Positions 33,466-43,458 of a stretch of 64,000 nt of DNA are shown here, piece after piece. Under the pieces are notes generated by a model. That model was not told where the DNA came from. It saw only the letters and a program-made list of their open reading frames with translations, and did no database searches. Positions within the stretch are counted from its first letter, which is position 1. Every line of letters begins with the position of its first letter. Where the stretch lies: positions 9,761,043-9,825,042 of the forward strand of contig CM055267.1 in assembly GCA_029237695.1 (NCBI GenBank). The letters run 5' to 3'. A program made the translations under genes and the position numbers. The DNA comes from Conchocele bisecta. Taxonomy: Eukaryota; Mollusca; Bivalvia; Lucinida; Thyasiridae.

Positions 33466-35159
33466 CTCTCTCTCTCGGTACGCCATAATCGCACAGAGGG
33501 ATACACTCTCAGAATGTTGTTCTAGAAGAATGAACGAACAATCTATTCTTGTCGATTACCTATGTTGATGACTCACTCACTGTACACCACGTTAATCAGG
33601 CTATTAAACTGTATGACTCCCTCTCTCGGTACGACACTCTCAGAATGTTGTTCTAGAAGAATGAACGAACAATCTATTCTTGTCGATTACCTATGTTGAT
33701 GACTCACTCACTGTACACTACACCACACCACGTTAATCAGTCGTGTAAACTGTCGTCAACGGTACATGTATTGGGTTGGATGATGAAATAAGACTCGGGG
33801 TGAAATGCAGCGGCGATAACATGCTGAGTATGTAGTCTCGCCTGACTGTCTGTATCGCTCGCTCGCTCAAATTCGAAGACCTGAACACAATACCGCATCG
33901 ACATGCAGTTGAAGTAGGTTTACATGTTAAATCGGGTGGGTGGAGTAACTGCTCAACAACTCGATGCGAACTTTTCTCGCCTGAAAGCAAGTATCTGAAG
34001 TGCCGAAAACCCGAAAACCTGAACACAATACCGCATCGACAAGGACATGCAGCAGTTGAAGTAGTAGTTTACATGTTGCATAATTGCGCTGAGCGATTCA
34101 ACAACGCCGTGCCGAACAATCCAGACAGAAAGTCGCCAACGTCACGACACACGGGATGACGTCACAAACTCAAATTTACGTCACTACCTCGGATGGATGG
34201 ATGGATGGATTCTCGAACATTCTGATTGTATTGAAAAAGTTGTTTTATGCTGAGGTATACCCTCTCTCTGTAGAGTGAGCATGAGCCTGGTTATTTTTAG
34301 ATCATCTCTCTCTCGTCCCCAATGCATTGTGAATACGCGATCTCACAGAGGGATACACTCTCAGAATGTTGTTCTAGAAGAATGAACAGTCAAAGTTCTA
34401 TTAGCTTGTCGATGGCCTATGTTGATGACTCACTCACTGTATACCACACCACACCACTTCAGACATGCCCGTCGTTCAATGTGAGCCGAGAGTCTTCTCG
34501 CTAACGATGCCATCTACTCTGAGTACGACTTAGCGAGCGAGCGAGCGAGCGACAAACTTTCTTAGCCACCGAGCGAAGCAGGGTGTGTCGCCGCTTCGAA
34601 GGAGGAAAGGACATGTATAAACACAATCAACAAAGTTTCGACATTTCAACAAATTTATTAATTTCACAACAGTACAGTTCAAAACAGTACAAGTCGGGTC
34701 GCCTATCAAAGCCACCCTCTAGATTAGCCATGACATAACAGCAGCAATAGTGGGAGGTAATATACTATGGCAGCTGGTGATTGAAACCACTGGCCCACTG
34801 TTGTGGGAAAAAGAGTCTTAAAAAGGGAGATGTTATATAATGGTAGGTCGGGTTTTAAATTAGATGTAATTGATACATGTTGACAGCCATGTACTGCCTC
34901 ACCCTGCATGTCTCATTCTATGATACAGTGCTTGTATTAAACACGTGTATATCTAAACCACCTATCTTGTCTCCATACAATATAACAGTTCTTTTTCACC
35001 GTACCGAGCGTGCGTCACAGACTCGTTCTCTCGAAGGTTCTTTATCACATGGCCGAACGTGACGACGTCACTACTGGCTGATGCCTAAGGAAGCTTACCA
35101 TGGCGAGTACAGGTTGGTTGCGGGCGGGAGGCAAACAAGAAAAATAGGCACGTCGCATA

Positions 35160-35215
35160 CCTAGCCCAGTGGTAGATCATCCCGCCGTGCACAGGTTGCG
35201 GGGGTCATCTGTGAG
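35160..35215 (+). other. tRNA-like element
   Basis: CTAGCCCAGTGGTAGATCAT followed by CCCGCC...GCGGG and GTCATCT. Variants recur at 38090-38140 (inverted), 48205-48275 and 11775. It is A-box-like and forms a short hairpin, but no full cloverleaf is visible. Confidence 0.4.
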
Positions 35216-35879
35216 TCGATTGAAATGTTACATGTTAAATCGAGAGGGTGGGGTAACGGTCCAACATTTGATGCGAAAAAAATTACATTGTCTCGCCTGA
35301 CAGCCTGCCTGCCTGTATCTCAATTACCTCTAACCCGAAGACCCGAGCACGATCTGACCACGGCATCGACAGGGACATGCAGTTGAAGTAGGTTTACATG
35401 TTACAGCATCAACAACGCCGTGCCGAAAAATCTAGAACGTCGCCGGCGTGAAATGCTTGTCGCAGACCACAATTCACGCGATGAGATGCACACATGGAAC
35501 TACTGAGCTAGCGAGCGAGCGAGCGAGATAGAGACGCAACCAACCGGCGCTATGACACACAGCCAGCCAACTTGGAATGTTCTCGAACAAACGCGGCGAT
35601 GAATCACACTAACATGACGCAATGCGTTAAACTGCTGTAACTTTGCATTGCGTCGACGGATCTCGATGAAATCTTCAGCAGTGTGCTCAGCGGAACGTCC
35701 GCCGAGCGTACACTACACTCTCGTCATGTCAAAACTTTCGCGCGGCACTCGATGGTTGGGAGTAAGCCAACACTGCGCTGAGCTATTCAACAACGCCGTG
35801 CCGAAAAATCTAGAACGTTGCCCACCGATCGACCCACGTGGTGACATCACTAACTCAAAAATGCGTCACTAATGTCACG

Positions 35880-36040
35880 TGATACGTACCATCAGGCGAG
35901 CATGTGCTATTTTTAGCGGCAAATCAGAGAGGCAGTTACGTGAATGCGTCGGCAGTCGTCCAATGGGAGCCGATATAAAGGAGAAAAAAAATAATGCTAT
36001 CAGAAAAATAACGAAATTGAGAGCGGGTATAAAATCCAAT
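35880..36040 (+). promoter_or_regulatory. Orphan promoter resembling that of the gene at 48480-49106
   Basis: It shares, in order, TTTTAGCGGC, a CCAAT-type AATCAG, CGTCCAATGGGAGCCG and GCGGGTATAAAA with the minus-strand region 49164-49275. No open frame follows downstream, so either the gene has been lost or a non-coding transcript is made. Confidence 0.5.
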
Positions 36041-36800
36041 GTCAACCGCGTCTCGTCGGATTTTGCTCTGCGATTCCAAACGAGACGCACTGACCAGTCA
36101 GTGTGTTGAGTTGGATTCAAAGGCAGCTTCCCCGGTCTTGGCGTGACTGACCGAGAGGTTGGAAACCCAGTTCCGCAAACGTTTCAAGTCTGACCTCCCG
36201 ACTCCACTGTAGCCGCATAGTACTGGCAATTGCCCGCGGCGTGTTAGGTGCGAGTCGTGCTAGTCGAATTCGGTACTCGTTCGCACTAGACGTGGTCTTA
36301 CTACCTTCTGAGACGTTCAAACAAACAACTACTTGCTAGCCGGCGATGGCTGCGAGGTTGCACATTTTTAACCCGCCAGTTCACCAGCTCGGTGGTTGCT
36401 GCTCATGATAGCAGATGCAGCAAACATTGATCTGCTGAACTGAATGGTCCGAAGCCAATTTGATAAAGTGTGACGGAAAATATGCAATCTCGCTAGAGTC
36501 GATATCTCTTTTTCGTTTTGAGTCTGCTGGGTGCGGTAACTGACCAGTATGAGTAACTGGCCAATTTTCTTGTGATATGCGAACAACATTTTATGCTGTC
36601 TCTCATAGCCTGCATCGGCGGAAAAAGTAATTGACCGACCAATCAGCGATAGGATAATTTTTTTACATTGCACATCTGGATCAGTTGTTGTTCGACCAGC
36701 AACGTGTCAACATCGACACTGAAAATCACGGTGAATATTTCATCGCGATCGTGAGCCACTGGCTGATTGAAGTTTTACATGCCTCTGATTCTCGAAAATT

Positions 36801-37059
36801 CTGATTCTATCCAAAAAAATTTATGTGGGGTACCCTCTATAGAGTGGACCTGGACCTGGACCTGGACCTAGACCTGGACCTAGACCTGGTTATTTATAGA
36901 TCATGTTTATATGGGGTGTATTCTTTTTAAAATCAATTTCAATAAAATACCCCACGTAAATACAATCTATAAATAACCAGGTCTAGGTCCAGGTCTAGGT
37001 CCAGGTCCAGGTCTACTCTACAGAGGGTACCCCCATAAAACTTTTTCGATAGAATCAGA
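36801..37059. repeat. Giant hairpin H2
   Basis: The flanks are CTGATTCTATCC and its complement. The arms contain GGGGTACCCTCTATAGAG, then GGACCT hexamers. The loop includes TTCAATAAAATACCCC, with an AATAAA. Confidence 0.85.
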
Positions 37060-37494
37060 AATCAGTGTAATTTGCTGTAACTTTGCATTGTGTCGACGGA
37101 TATTGATGAAATTTTCACCGTTGTGCTCAGCGAGACAGCCGCCGGCCATCTGACTGACAATGCACGGACAGTCTAGCACGCTGACGCATTTCGCCGCTCG
37201 GCAGCACTCAAGTTGTTGCGTGGGGCCATCTGGATCAGTTGTTGTTCGAAATGAAACAAAACAAATGAAAAAAGAGCTGTGTCACATGTCTGAGCACACG
37301 TCTCCGTACACGTCTTTGCACATCTCTTCGCACATGCACACGCACGGTAGTGGGGCAGACAGGCACAACGCTTAGCTGCCATGTTACCGGTAACTGTACA
37401 TACATATGCTTTAATGACTGACGCTTCTCGCACTGAGAGAGAGACACACACTCACATCACAGAGCCAGCCTACCAGCCAGCCAGCAAGCATACA

Positions 37495-37660
37495 TCTAGA
37501 TATGTAACCAGATGGGAGGTCAGAAAGCGAGATCTCACGATCTAATATGCTACTATAATTTTACGTTGGGGGCGTGGCCTAATTTCGTCTCGACCAATCA
37601 GAAGCGAGCAATAGCTGACGTTCCAGTATTATAATTTATTTAATTTTATCGCGATATGAA
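37495..37660 (+). promoter_or_regulatory. Duplicated promoter-like block, copy 1
   Basis: It contains GAAAGCGAGATCTCACGATC, a GC box (GGGGGCGTGG) and CGACCAATCAGAAGCGAG. It is repeated directly at 38240-38400. It precedes the zinc-finger gene. Confidence 0.55.
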
Positions 37661-37716
37661 TGCTGGTCAGTCACGTGATCCGTAATAATGGGTTAAGTAT
37701 CACAGCTGCACCGTCG

Positions 37717-37724
37717 TATATATA
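37717..37724 (+). promoter_or_regulatory. TATA box of the zinc-finger gene
   Basis: TATATATA, 36 bases before the ATG at 37753. Confidence 0.65.
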
Positions 37725-37752
37725 CCAGTTCAAAGTTGGCGCAATCACAATC

Positions 37753-38043
37753 ATGACGCAACAACCATACATCTGCGGTGCGTGCGAGCAAGTGTTTAAA
37801 CATAAGCGCAACCTCACTCGACACAAGAAGATGATTCACGGCGGCAGCGACATGCAACTGTTGTGCGATCGCTGCGGACGGTTGTTCAATCGCAGTGATA
37901 ACTTTCAACGACACGTTCGATCGGTGCACGCCATCGAGACGTCAGGCGAGCAGCTCAATGATAAGCGAGTGGAAAATGAGTCAGCTGCTGTGTGTGAAGT
38001 TTGCAAGCGTCGCGTGTGTGCTATGAGCTGGTTGATGAAATAA
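37753..38043 (+). CDS. Small C2H2 zinc-finger protein
   Basis: A 96-aa protein. Two canonical fingers with C-x2-C-x12-H-x4-H spacing (CGACEQVF...HKKMIH and CDRCGRLF...HVRSVH) fill residues 8 to 60. A CEVCKRRVC cluster near the C-terminus may be a partial third site. The ATG at 37753 is chosen from the TATA box at 37717. It probably binds nucleic acid in the nucleus. It is the only gene in the non-coding region between the right repeat and the Rep genes, under a duplicated CCAAT/GC-box promoter, which would suit a regulator. Viral or host origin of the fingers cannot be told. Confidence 0.75.
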   Translation: MTQQPYICGACEQVFKHKRNLTRHKKMIHGGSDMQLLCDRCGRLFNRSDNFQRHVRSVHAIETSGEQLNDKRVENESAAVCEVCKRRVCAMSWLMK

Positions 38044-38079
38044 ATTTCGTTGATATGGAAATGCTGTTCGTTACGGAAT

Positions 38080-38150
38080 TCTACATGACGCCCGCAACCT
38101 GTGCACGGCGGTATGATCTACCTCTACACTAGGCAAGTCATGTCGCTGTT
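38080..38150 (-). other. tRNA-like element, inverted
   Basis: The inverse of the CCTAG...GTAGATCAT...CCGCCGTGCACAGGTTGCGGG element seen at 35160. Confidence 0.35.
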
Positions 38151-38239
38151 TCCTACTTTGAGACACACAGCTAGCATGCATGTGGATACGCGATGCTGTC
38201 AGTGTACGCTTACATTGAGAGACACTGAGTCGGCCAGCA

Positions 38240-38400
38240 TACATCTAGGTAACCCGATGAGAGGTTAGAAAGCGAGATATCACGATCTGATCTGCTACTA
38301 TAATTCTAATTTGGGGGCGTGGCCTAATTTCGTCTCGACCAATCAGAAGCGAGTAAGTTGCGACGTCACAGTATTATATTTATTTTTATCTGAGACTTAT
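38240..38400 (+). promoter_or_regulatory. Duplicated promoter-like block, copy 2
   Basis: A direct repeat of 37495-37660 with the same GC box and CCAAT motif plus CGACGTCACAG. No coding frame follows before hairpin H3. Confidence 0.5.
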
Positions 38401-38490
38401 CAGAAACTGTTGCCGTATAAGAACTCTACCATCTACACGATATGAGTACCCTCTTTAGCGCATGCGCAGAATACTACGTACAGTCTCGCC

Positions 38491-38709
38491 GGAAGCGGAA
38501 ATGGTTGAACGAAGTATTCCGAATGAAAAACGTTAGGGGGGGTCCCATAGATATATGATACTAATCCTACGTCTACTTTATATTGGGGTGTTCAATCTAA
38601 ATATGTTTACTACGGTAAGGGTAGCAGTAGACGTAGGATTAGTATATATCTATGGGACCCCCCCTAACTTTTTTCATTCGGAATACTTCGTTCAAGTACT
38701 TCCGCTTCC
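38491..38709. repeat. Giant hairpin H3
   Basis: The flanking arms are GGAAGCGGAAATGGTTGAACG with GAAGTATTCCGAATG. These lead to GGGGGGTCCCATAGATATA and then arms with CTAATCCTACGTCTAC. The loop contains TTCAATCTAAATATG. Confidence 0.85.
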
Positions 38710-38758
38710 GCATAGCAAGTCTCGCGAGAAGTCGCCAAATGCTACGTACAGTCTCGCC

Positions 38759-38979
38759 GGAAGCGGAAATGGTTGAACGAAGTATTCCGAATGAAAAAAG
38801 TTAGGGGGGGTCCCATAGATATATGATACTAATCCTACGTCAACTTTTATATTGGGGTGTTCAATCTAAATATGTTAATACGGTAAGGGTAGCAGTAGAC
38901 GTAGGATTAGTATATATCTATGGGACCCCCCCTAACTTTTTTCATTCGGAATACTTCGTTCAAGTACTTCCGCTTCCGC
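38759..38979. repeat. Giant hairpin H4, near-duplicate of H3
   Basis: It has the same arms and loop as H3 with a handful of changes, in the same orientation about 270 bases on. Confidence 0.85.
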
Positions 38980-39130
38980 CTAACACGTCTCGCCGGAAGT
39001 AGATTAGCGCATGCGTTCTGACATAGTATACTAAATATTATAAGAAACAAAATGATACAGTTTGAAAACAAGTTTATTTCAATGGACACATTACAATGCA
39101 TGTATCCCACCGCGTTACATCGCGACCATC

Positions 39131-40805
39131 TCAAAGCAGACAATAGGCATGTTCGAGAGACTGTTGCTCGACGACTGCTGCAACATTTGCGTCTGGTATC
39201 GATTCATTTCGTCGGCGCTTAGCGTTTGAGTTGGACGTGCAGTCGTCGTCATCTTTGAATCTCGGTCTTTTTCTGAAACGTCCCACTGCCCGCTGGATGC
39301 GTTGAACCATACTCGTTACTTCGCTCTGCTCCGGCGTGAAGTACTCTTTCAACACGAGCTTGATGAATATGCGTATCTGTTCACTGGCGAAGCGACTCGA
39401 TGGAAAATGCTCGTCAAACTCGGACATCATTTCCGCTAGTGTCTCCGGAGTGTACATATCGTCGTGGTCATATGTGAACGCCATCGTCGCGTCGAACACG
39501 TCATCGTACAGCCGTTTGCGATTCTTTCGTATGTACTGCATGTACGCTGCGCCCTTCTCCAGTTTGTACTGTTCAACGTTCAGAAACCTCTCCAGTAGTT
39601 GGCCGCTCGGTCTTTCCCGCGCACAGTTTTCGTCGGCAACGAGTTTGGAGAGAGCAAGCTCCAAGGATATGCCACCTTTAGTTTTTTTGCTTTTGTCGTA
39701 GAGAGCTCGGGCAATATCGCCCAGACTCGTCTCGAGATAGGGTATGGTGATAGGTAGCACATCTAGTCTCTCAGCAAGCGCATCTATGACCGTTTCGCTG
39801 CGATTCGACACGAAATATCTCGCAATCGACAGGTTTTGCGCCATCTGGATGTGTTCAAAGACGCCGAGTATCATCTTCTGTGTACTGCCGCTGACGACTA
39901 CGGAATCGCCTCCCAACAGTGGATGGAATATCTTACACAGTTGTTTCGAGAATTGCTGGTCGGTCCACTTACTGGGATCGACACAGCTGACGCGATCTTC
40001 CTCCAACGGGCCGTCTACACGGTGAACGCAAAACCGTTCCTCGAGCTGCGTTACTACGTCCATACTCATGTATCGCCTGCCCGTCTTTGCGTCGTACGTT
40101 CCGTATGTCTCGTATGGCGACTTATTCGACGTGATCAAGACCTGCACGTCTTCGCGCGGCTGGTAAGAGTGGCCGTACGACTTGCAGTTGGCTCTCGTGC
40201 CGGCGGCAGTGCATCCCGTCAGCGACTTCAAGAACGGCCAAGTCATTTTCTGCTCACCTTCGCACTCTTCGAAGACGAGAAACTGGGCCGACTTTGGGAC
40301 GCCCATCCAGTTATTTATGTCGCCGACGTGGTGAGCGCTGTACTTCGCTATGAACTCCTTTAAGAAGTGTGTCTTGCCGTAATTCGCCGTGTGACTGTAT
40401 ATCCAATAATGCTTCTGCTTGTGGTCGACATTGCCCTTGTAGCTCTCTATCGACACGCGGTACGGCTCGCGTTCTGGATAAGTAACACGATAGTTGAGCG
40501 TCTTGGGATCCTTGGTCCAACGTCTGAATGTTGCTTCATAACTGTCTCCCCGCTCCATGTCGTCGTTTGGGTTCTCATCGCGATCGAGGTCTGCAACAAA
40601 TTGCTTGCTGTCTGCGATGCTACGAGCGTCTTGTAGGTTGATATGGCCTAACTTCAGCGACTGTTTGGTAGTTTGCTCGAGAAGCTTTTGATTTCGATAT
40701 TTACTTTTAACGTTCTCCCGGCTATCCGCGAGGTCGGCTACGATTGCCTCTTTCTCGAATCTCGGTCCACGTCTGCACACAATTGCTGTCTCATCGTACA
40801 GCAAT
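39131..40805 (-). pseudogene. Rep-like SF3 helicase 1, 5' end lost
   Basis: The SF3 helicase core is intact: Walker A HTANYGKT (about 40380), Walker B FLVFEECEG (about 40265) and motif C VLITSNKSPYE (about 40135). After the core comes a C-terminal region with FLNVEQYKLEKGAAYMQYI and an Arg/Lys tail. Compared with Rep 2 and Rep 3, homology starts only at YDETAIV (about 40800). Upstream the open frame continues through the antisense of the primase gene, so the N-terminal 110 or so residues and the start codon are missing. This class of ATPase unwinds DNA in parvoviruses and CRESS viruses. I see no HUH nuclease motif in any copy. Confidence 0.8.
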
Positions 40806-41037
40806 TGTGAAACCGCTGACAGTTTGGTGGAAGGGCAAGTCGTACTTCTCGGCGCTCTACTCGAAGGACCTGTCGGCCGTGAATCGATTCTTCCAGGGAG
40901 TCTACTACGATGTCGACGAGCGAGCGTACCAGACGTACGCGATGTGCTTCTTCTACTTCCAGTACGGAATGACTCACAGCTTCTAGAGGCTTCGAATCGC
41001 GTTCGATCATCTGGTGGCGGCCGCCAAGGAGAGCAAG

Positions 41038-41073
<36 letters not shown>

Positions 41074-43002
41074 CATGAGACGGTAGGCTGTGGCATGTTC
41101 TTCGTCTTGACGTATCTGGCCGATCGTGCCGCTCGAGTTCCGTTCCACGCCGCGCTGGCCGAGATTCGCAAGTTTGGCGGGCGGGTGACGCTGTTCGTGA
41201 AGCTGTCGCTCGAGACGTACACCCGACTGAACGAGCTGTCCAAGAAGTACACTCACGACGACTCTGCCGGGATCGTGACCAACTACGCGATGGCCAAGAG
41301 TTTCGGCGACATGACGGCCTCCGAGTTTCTCGATCGACGAGACAGTGACAAGTACGACGCCATGATCGACACGTTCGAGAAGACGGTGCTGTATCACGAG
41401 ACGGAAAAGTTTCGCAAGCTCGACGACGAAGTGTTCGCCAGCGCGAGAGTGGTCGACAAGCCGTCGAGTTTCCTGACACGATACATGATGAAGGCCACCG
41501 CCGACCCGCTCTTCGGCATCGACATGAAGAAGGGCGACGAGTTCAGGGAATACCTGCGCGAAGCACTGCTGCGCTACTACGGCGCGTATCCCGGACCCAC
41601 GATGGAATTCCGCCCCACCGCCATACTGTGCGAGATGATGGCGGGCAACTCGGACGGCAGCACGTACGGATCGGAGTTGATACTCGACATGCCGGCGTTC
41701 CGTCCAATATTGTCGAAGATGAAGGGTCGAGAACATCGCATGGTGACGCTCAACGGCTTGAACATCGACAGGCGCATTCCCGCGTCGGTAATCGAGTCGA
41801 TTCGCAGGCATCTCGCATCCCAGCCGACGACCATAGAGACGTACGTCGCGTACGCCCGAGAGCTGGTCGAGCTCGTCAGGGACAGCGACTACTACTATCA
41901 CGAGACGGTGAACCACCTGCTGCCTATCTACACGATCAACGCGGACATCGACATCCACGACGCGACCTACGTGCGCAGCTGGTACGAGTGCGACGATCAG
42001 TGGGCCGTCAAGCGGGAACTGTTCGACAGTCTGAAGCTGCTCTTTCTGCACGTATGCGGCTCTGTTCTCCGGCTGCCAGTTGACGAGAGCAACACGACGT
42101 TTCTCATGTACGAGTCCGTGCGCGACGACCTGGCACAGCAGATAGACGAAGACTACGACCGCGACAAGGTGAAGTTGGGCGTGCGGCTGATCGTAAAGTT
42201 CACGACAGTCGCGTTCATGAGACACGATGTCGTCGCGGCGCTGCTCAAAGTGATGAACGTCTACCGGGGCATGTTCGGCCACCTGCGACAGATCGGCGAC
42301 GAGACCATCTTCGACCAGGCCATCTACGGAGAAGAGAATCACAACGTGCGTCTGCCTATGAACATGAAACCGGACGGATCTAGGCCGCTCATACCCGTGC
42401 TGTTCGAGTGTCACCGCAGCGACGACGACGTTGCCACTACGCAGGCTCTCAGGATGACCAGTGCTCTCGTGCACAGGCGCAACTTGCCGGTGCAGATCGC
42501 CGTCAAGTACGTGCAGAAGCTGAGCGCGCCAGACGAGATGGCGATTGAAAACATTCGGCCTGCGTCGATCTATCGCAGTCTGTTCGTCGTCAAGCGCAAG
42601 GAAGCGAACGAAGAAGAAGATCGGCTTAAGCAACAGTACGAACGCATCAAGTCCTACACGTTCACTGCGGATCAAAAAGGAGAACTCGTCGACGCGATCG
42701 ACCGCTACTCGGTGGGTCGTCTGAAGCGCCAGCGGTCCAACGGTGACGTCCTTTCCATTTTACGCAACACGCCGCTGGTGTATGACGACAAGAACAAATT
42801 TAGGTGGTGCGATGGCGTAAAGTTTTGTGCGATCTCAGAACATAAAAATGCCGCTGGCAATCCATGCTCGTATTACGCAAAATTGAGCACGAAAACTCAC
42901 GACTGCGGGAAGCGCGAGTGCTACGTGTATTGCCATTGCTTTGGCACGTCCTCTCGGGAGAAAACCAGACAGCAGTTTTGTATCGCCAAAATTTTGATGT
43001 AA
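40806..43002 (+). pseudogene. Herpesvirus UL52-like primase, 5' truncated with one stop
   Basis: An archaeo-eukaryotic primase of the helicase-primase type. The catalytic acidic pair is in INADIDIHD (about 41935-41960). A second conserved motif is NHNVRLPMNMKPDGSRPLIP (about 42340). The C-terminal zinc site is formed by SEH, PCSYYAK, HDCGKRECYVYCHCF (about 42835-42945). An internal Asp run (about 41040-41075) is low complexity. An in-frame TAG at 40984 interrupts the frame. No start codon exists, because coding begins mid-protein (VKPLTVWWKGK) at the junction with Rep 1 at about 40805. About 730 residues remain, while family members usually exceed 900. Confidence 0.75.
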
Positions 43003-43168
43003 TAAAACCACTATGTTCATCGAATGCATTTCTTCCAGAATATTCTGAGTTGGTTGGTTGTGTGTCGGAATGTACTGTGACGCTCGCTCGCGTTCCAGAA
43101 CATTCCATGTGTGTCTCATATCATCACATGCATTGTGGCCTGCGGTAGACATTGTTTTTATTTTATCA

Positions 43169-43333
43169 ACTTTTGTATGGGGTACCCTCTGTAGTACAGT
43201 ACTGGTACTGGTACTGGTACTGGTACTAGTACTGGGGTATTTTATTGAATACTATTTTTAGAAAGGAAGTACCAGTACCAGTATCAGTACCAGTACCAGT
43301 ACCACCCTACAGAGGGTACCCCATACAACTTTT
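43169..43333. repeat. Giant hairpin H5
   Basis: The arms are AACTTTTGTATGGGGTACCCTCTGTA plus GGTACT hexamers. The loop contains GGGGTATTTTATTGAATAC (AATAAA on the minus strand). It lies between the primase and Rep 2. Confidence 0.85.
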
Positions 43334-43458
43334 ATGGATGGAATCAAAAATGAGAAAGATTTAAATAATGGAGCCTAGAAAATAAATAATGTAGCTTGAA
43401 AAACACTACATATACGGCAGACAGTGACGCTTTGCTCACACATGCTAGAATATCATCA

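Larger units (their letters stand above)
32635..36800. other. Non-coding viral region rich in repeats
   Basis: No credible gene was seen. It begins with half of a hairpin flank (CGCCATTTGCTTTTT). The dispersed motif TAACTTTGCATTGCGTCGACGG starts at about 32700 and 35637 (also 37077, and inverted near 50290). A block of about 110 bases including CAGAATGTTGTTCTAGAAG recurs near 33510, 33640 and 34360. AGTTGAAGTAGGTTTACATG recurs near 33910, 34055 and 35385. The 3'-flank block of the gene at 48480 is duplicated at 34545-34690. Confidence 0.6.

Noticed and set aside
40806..41479. N-terminal 220 residues of the long minus-strand frame that includes Rep 1
   Set aside because: They are Arg/Ser-rich antisense of the primase. 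Homology to Rep 2 and Rep 3 starts only at about 40800.
40738..42675. 645-codon open frame on the minus strand
   Set aside because: It is the antisense of the primase, which has catalytic and zinc motifs. The antisense protein is His/Val/Arg-rich with no domain.
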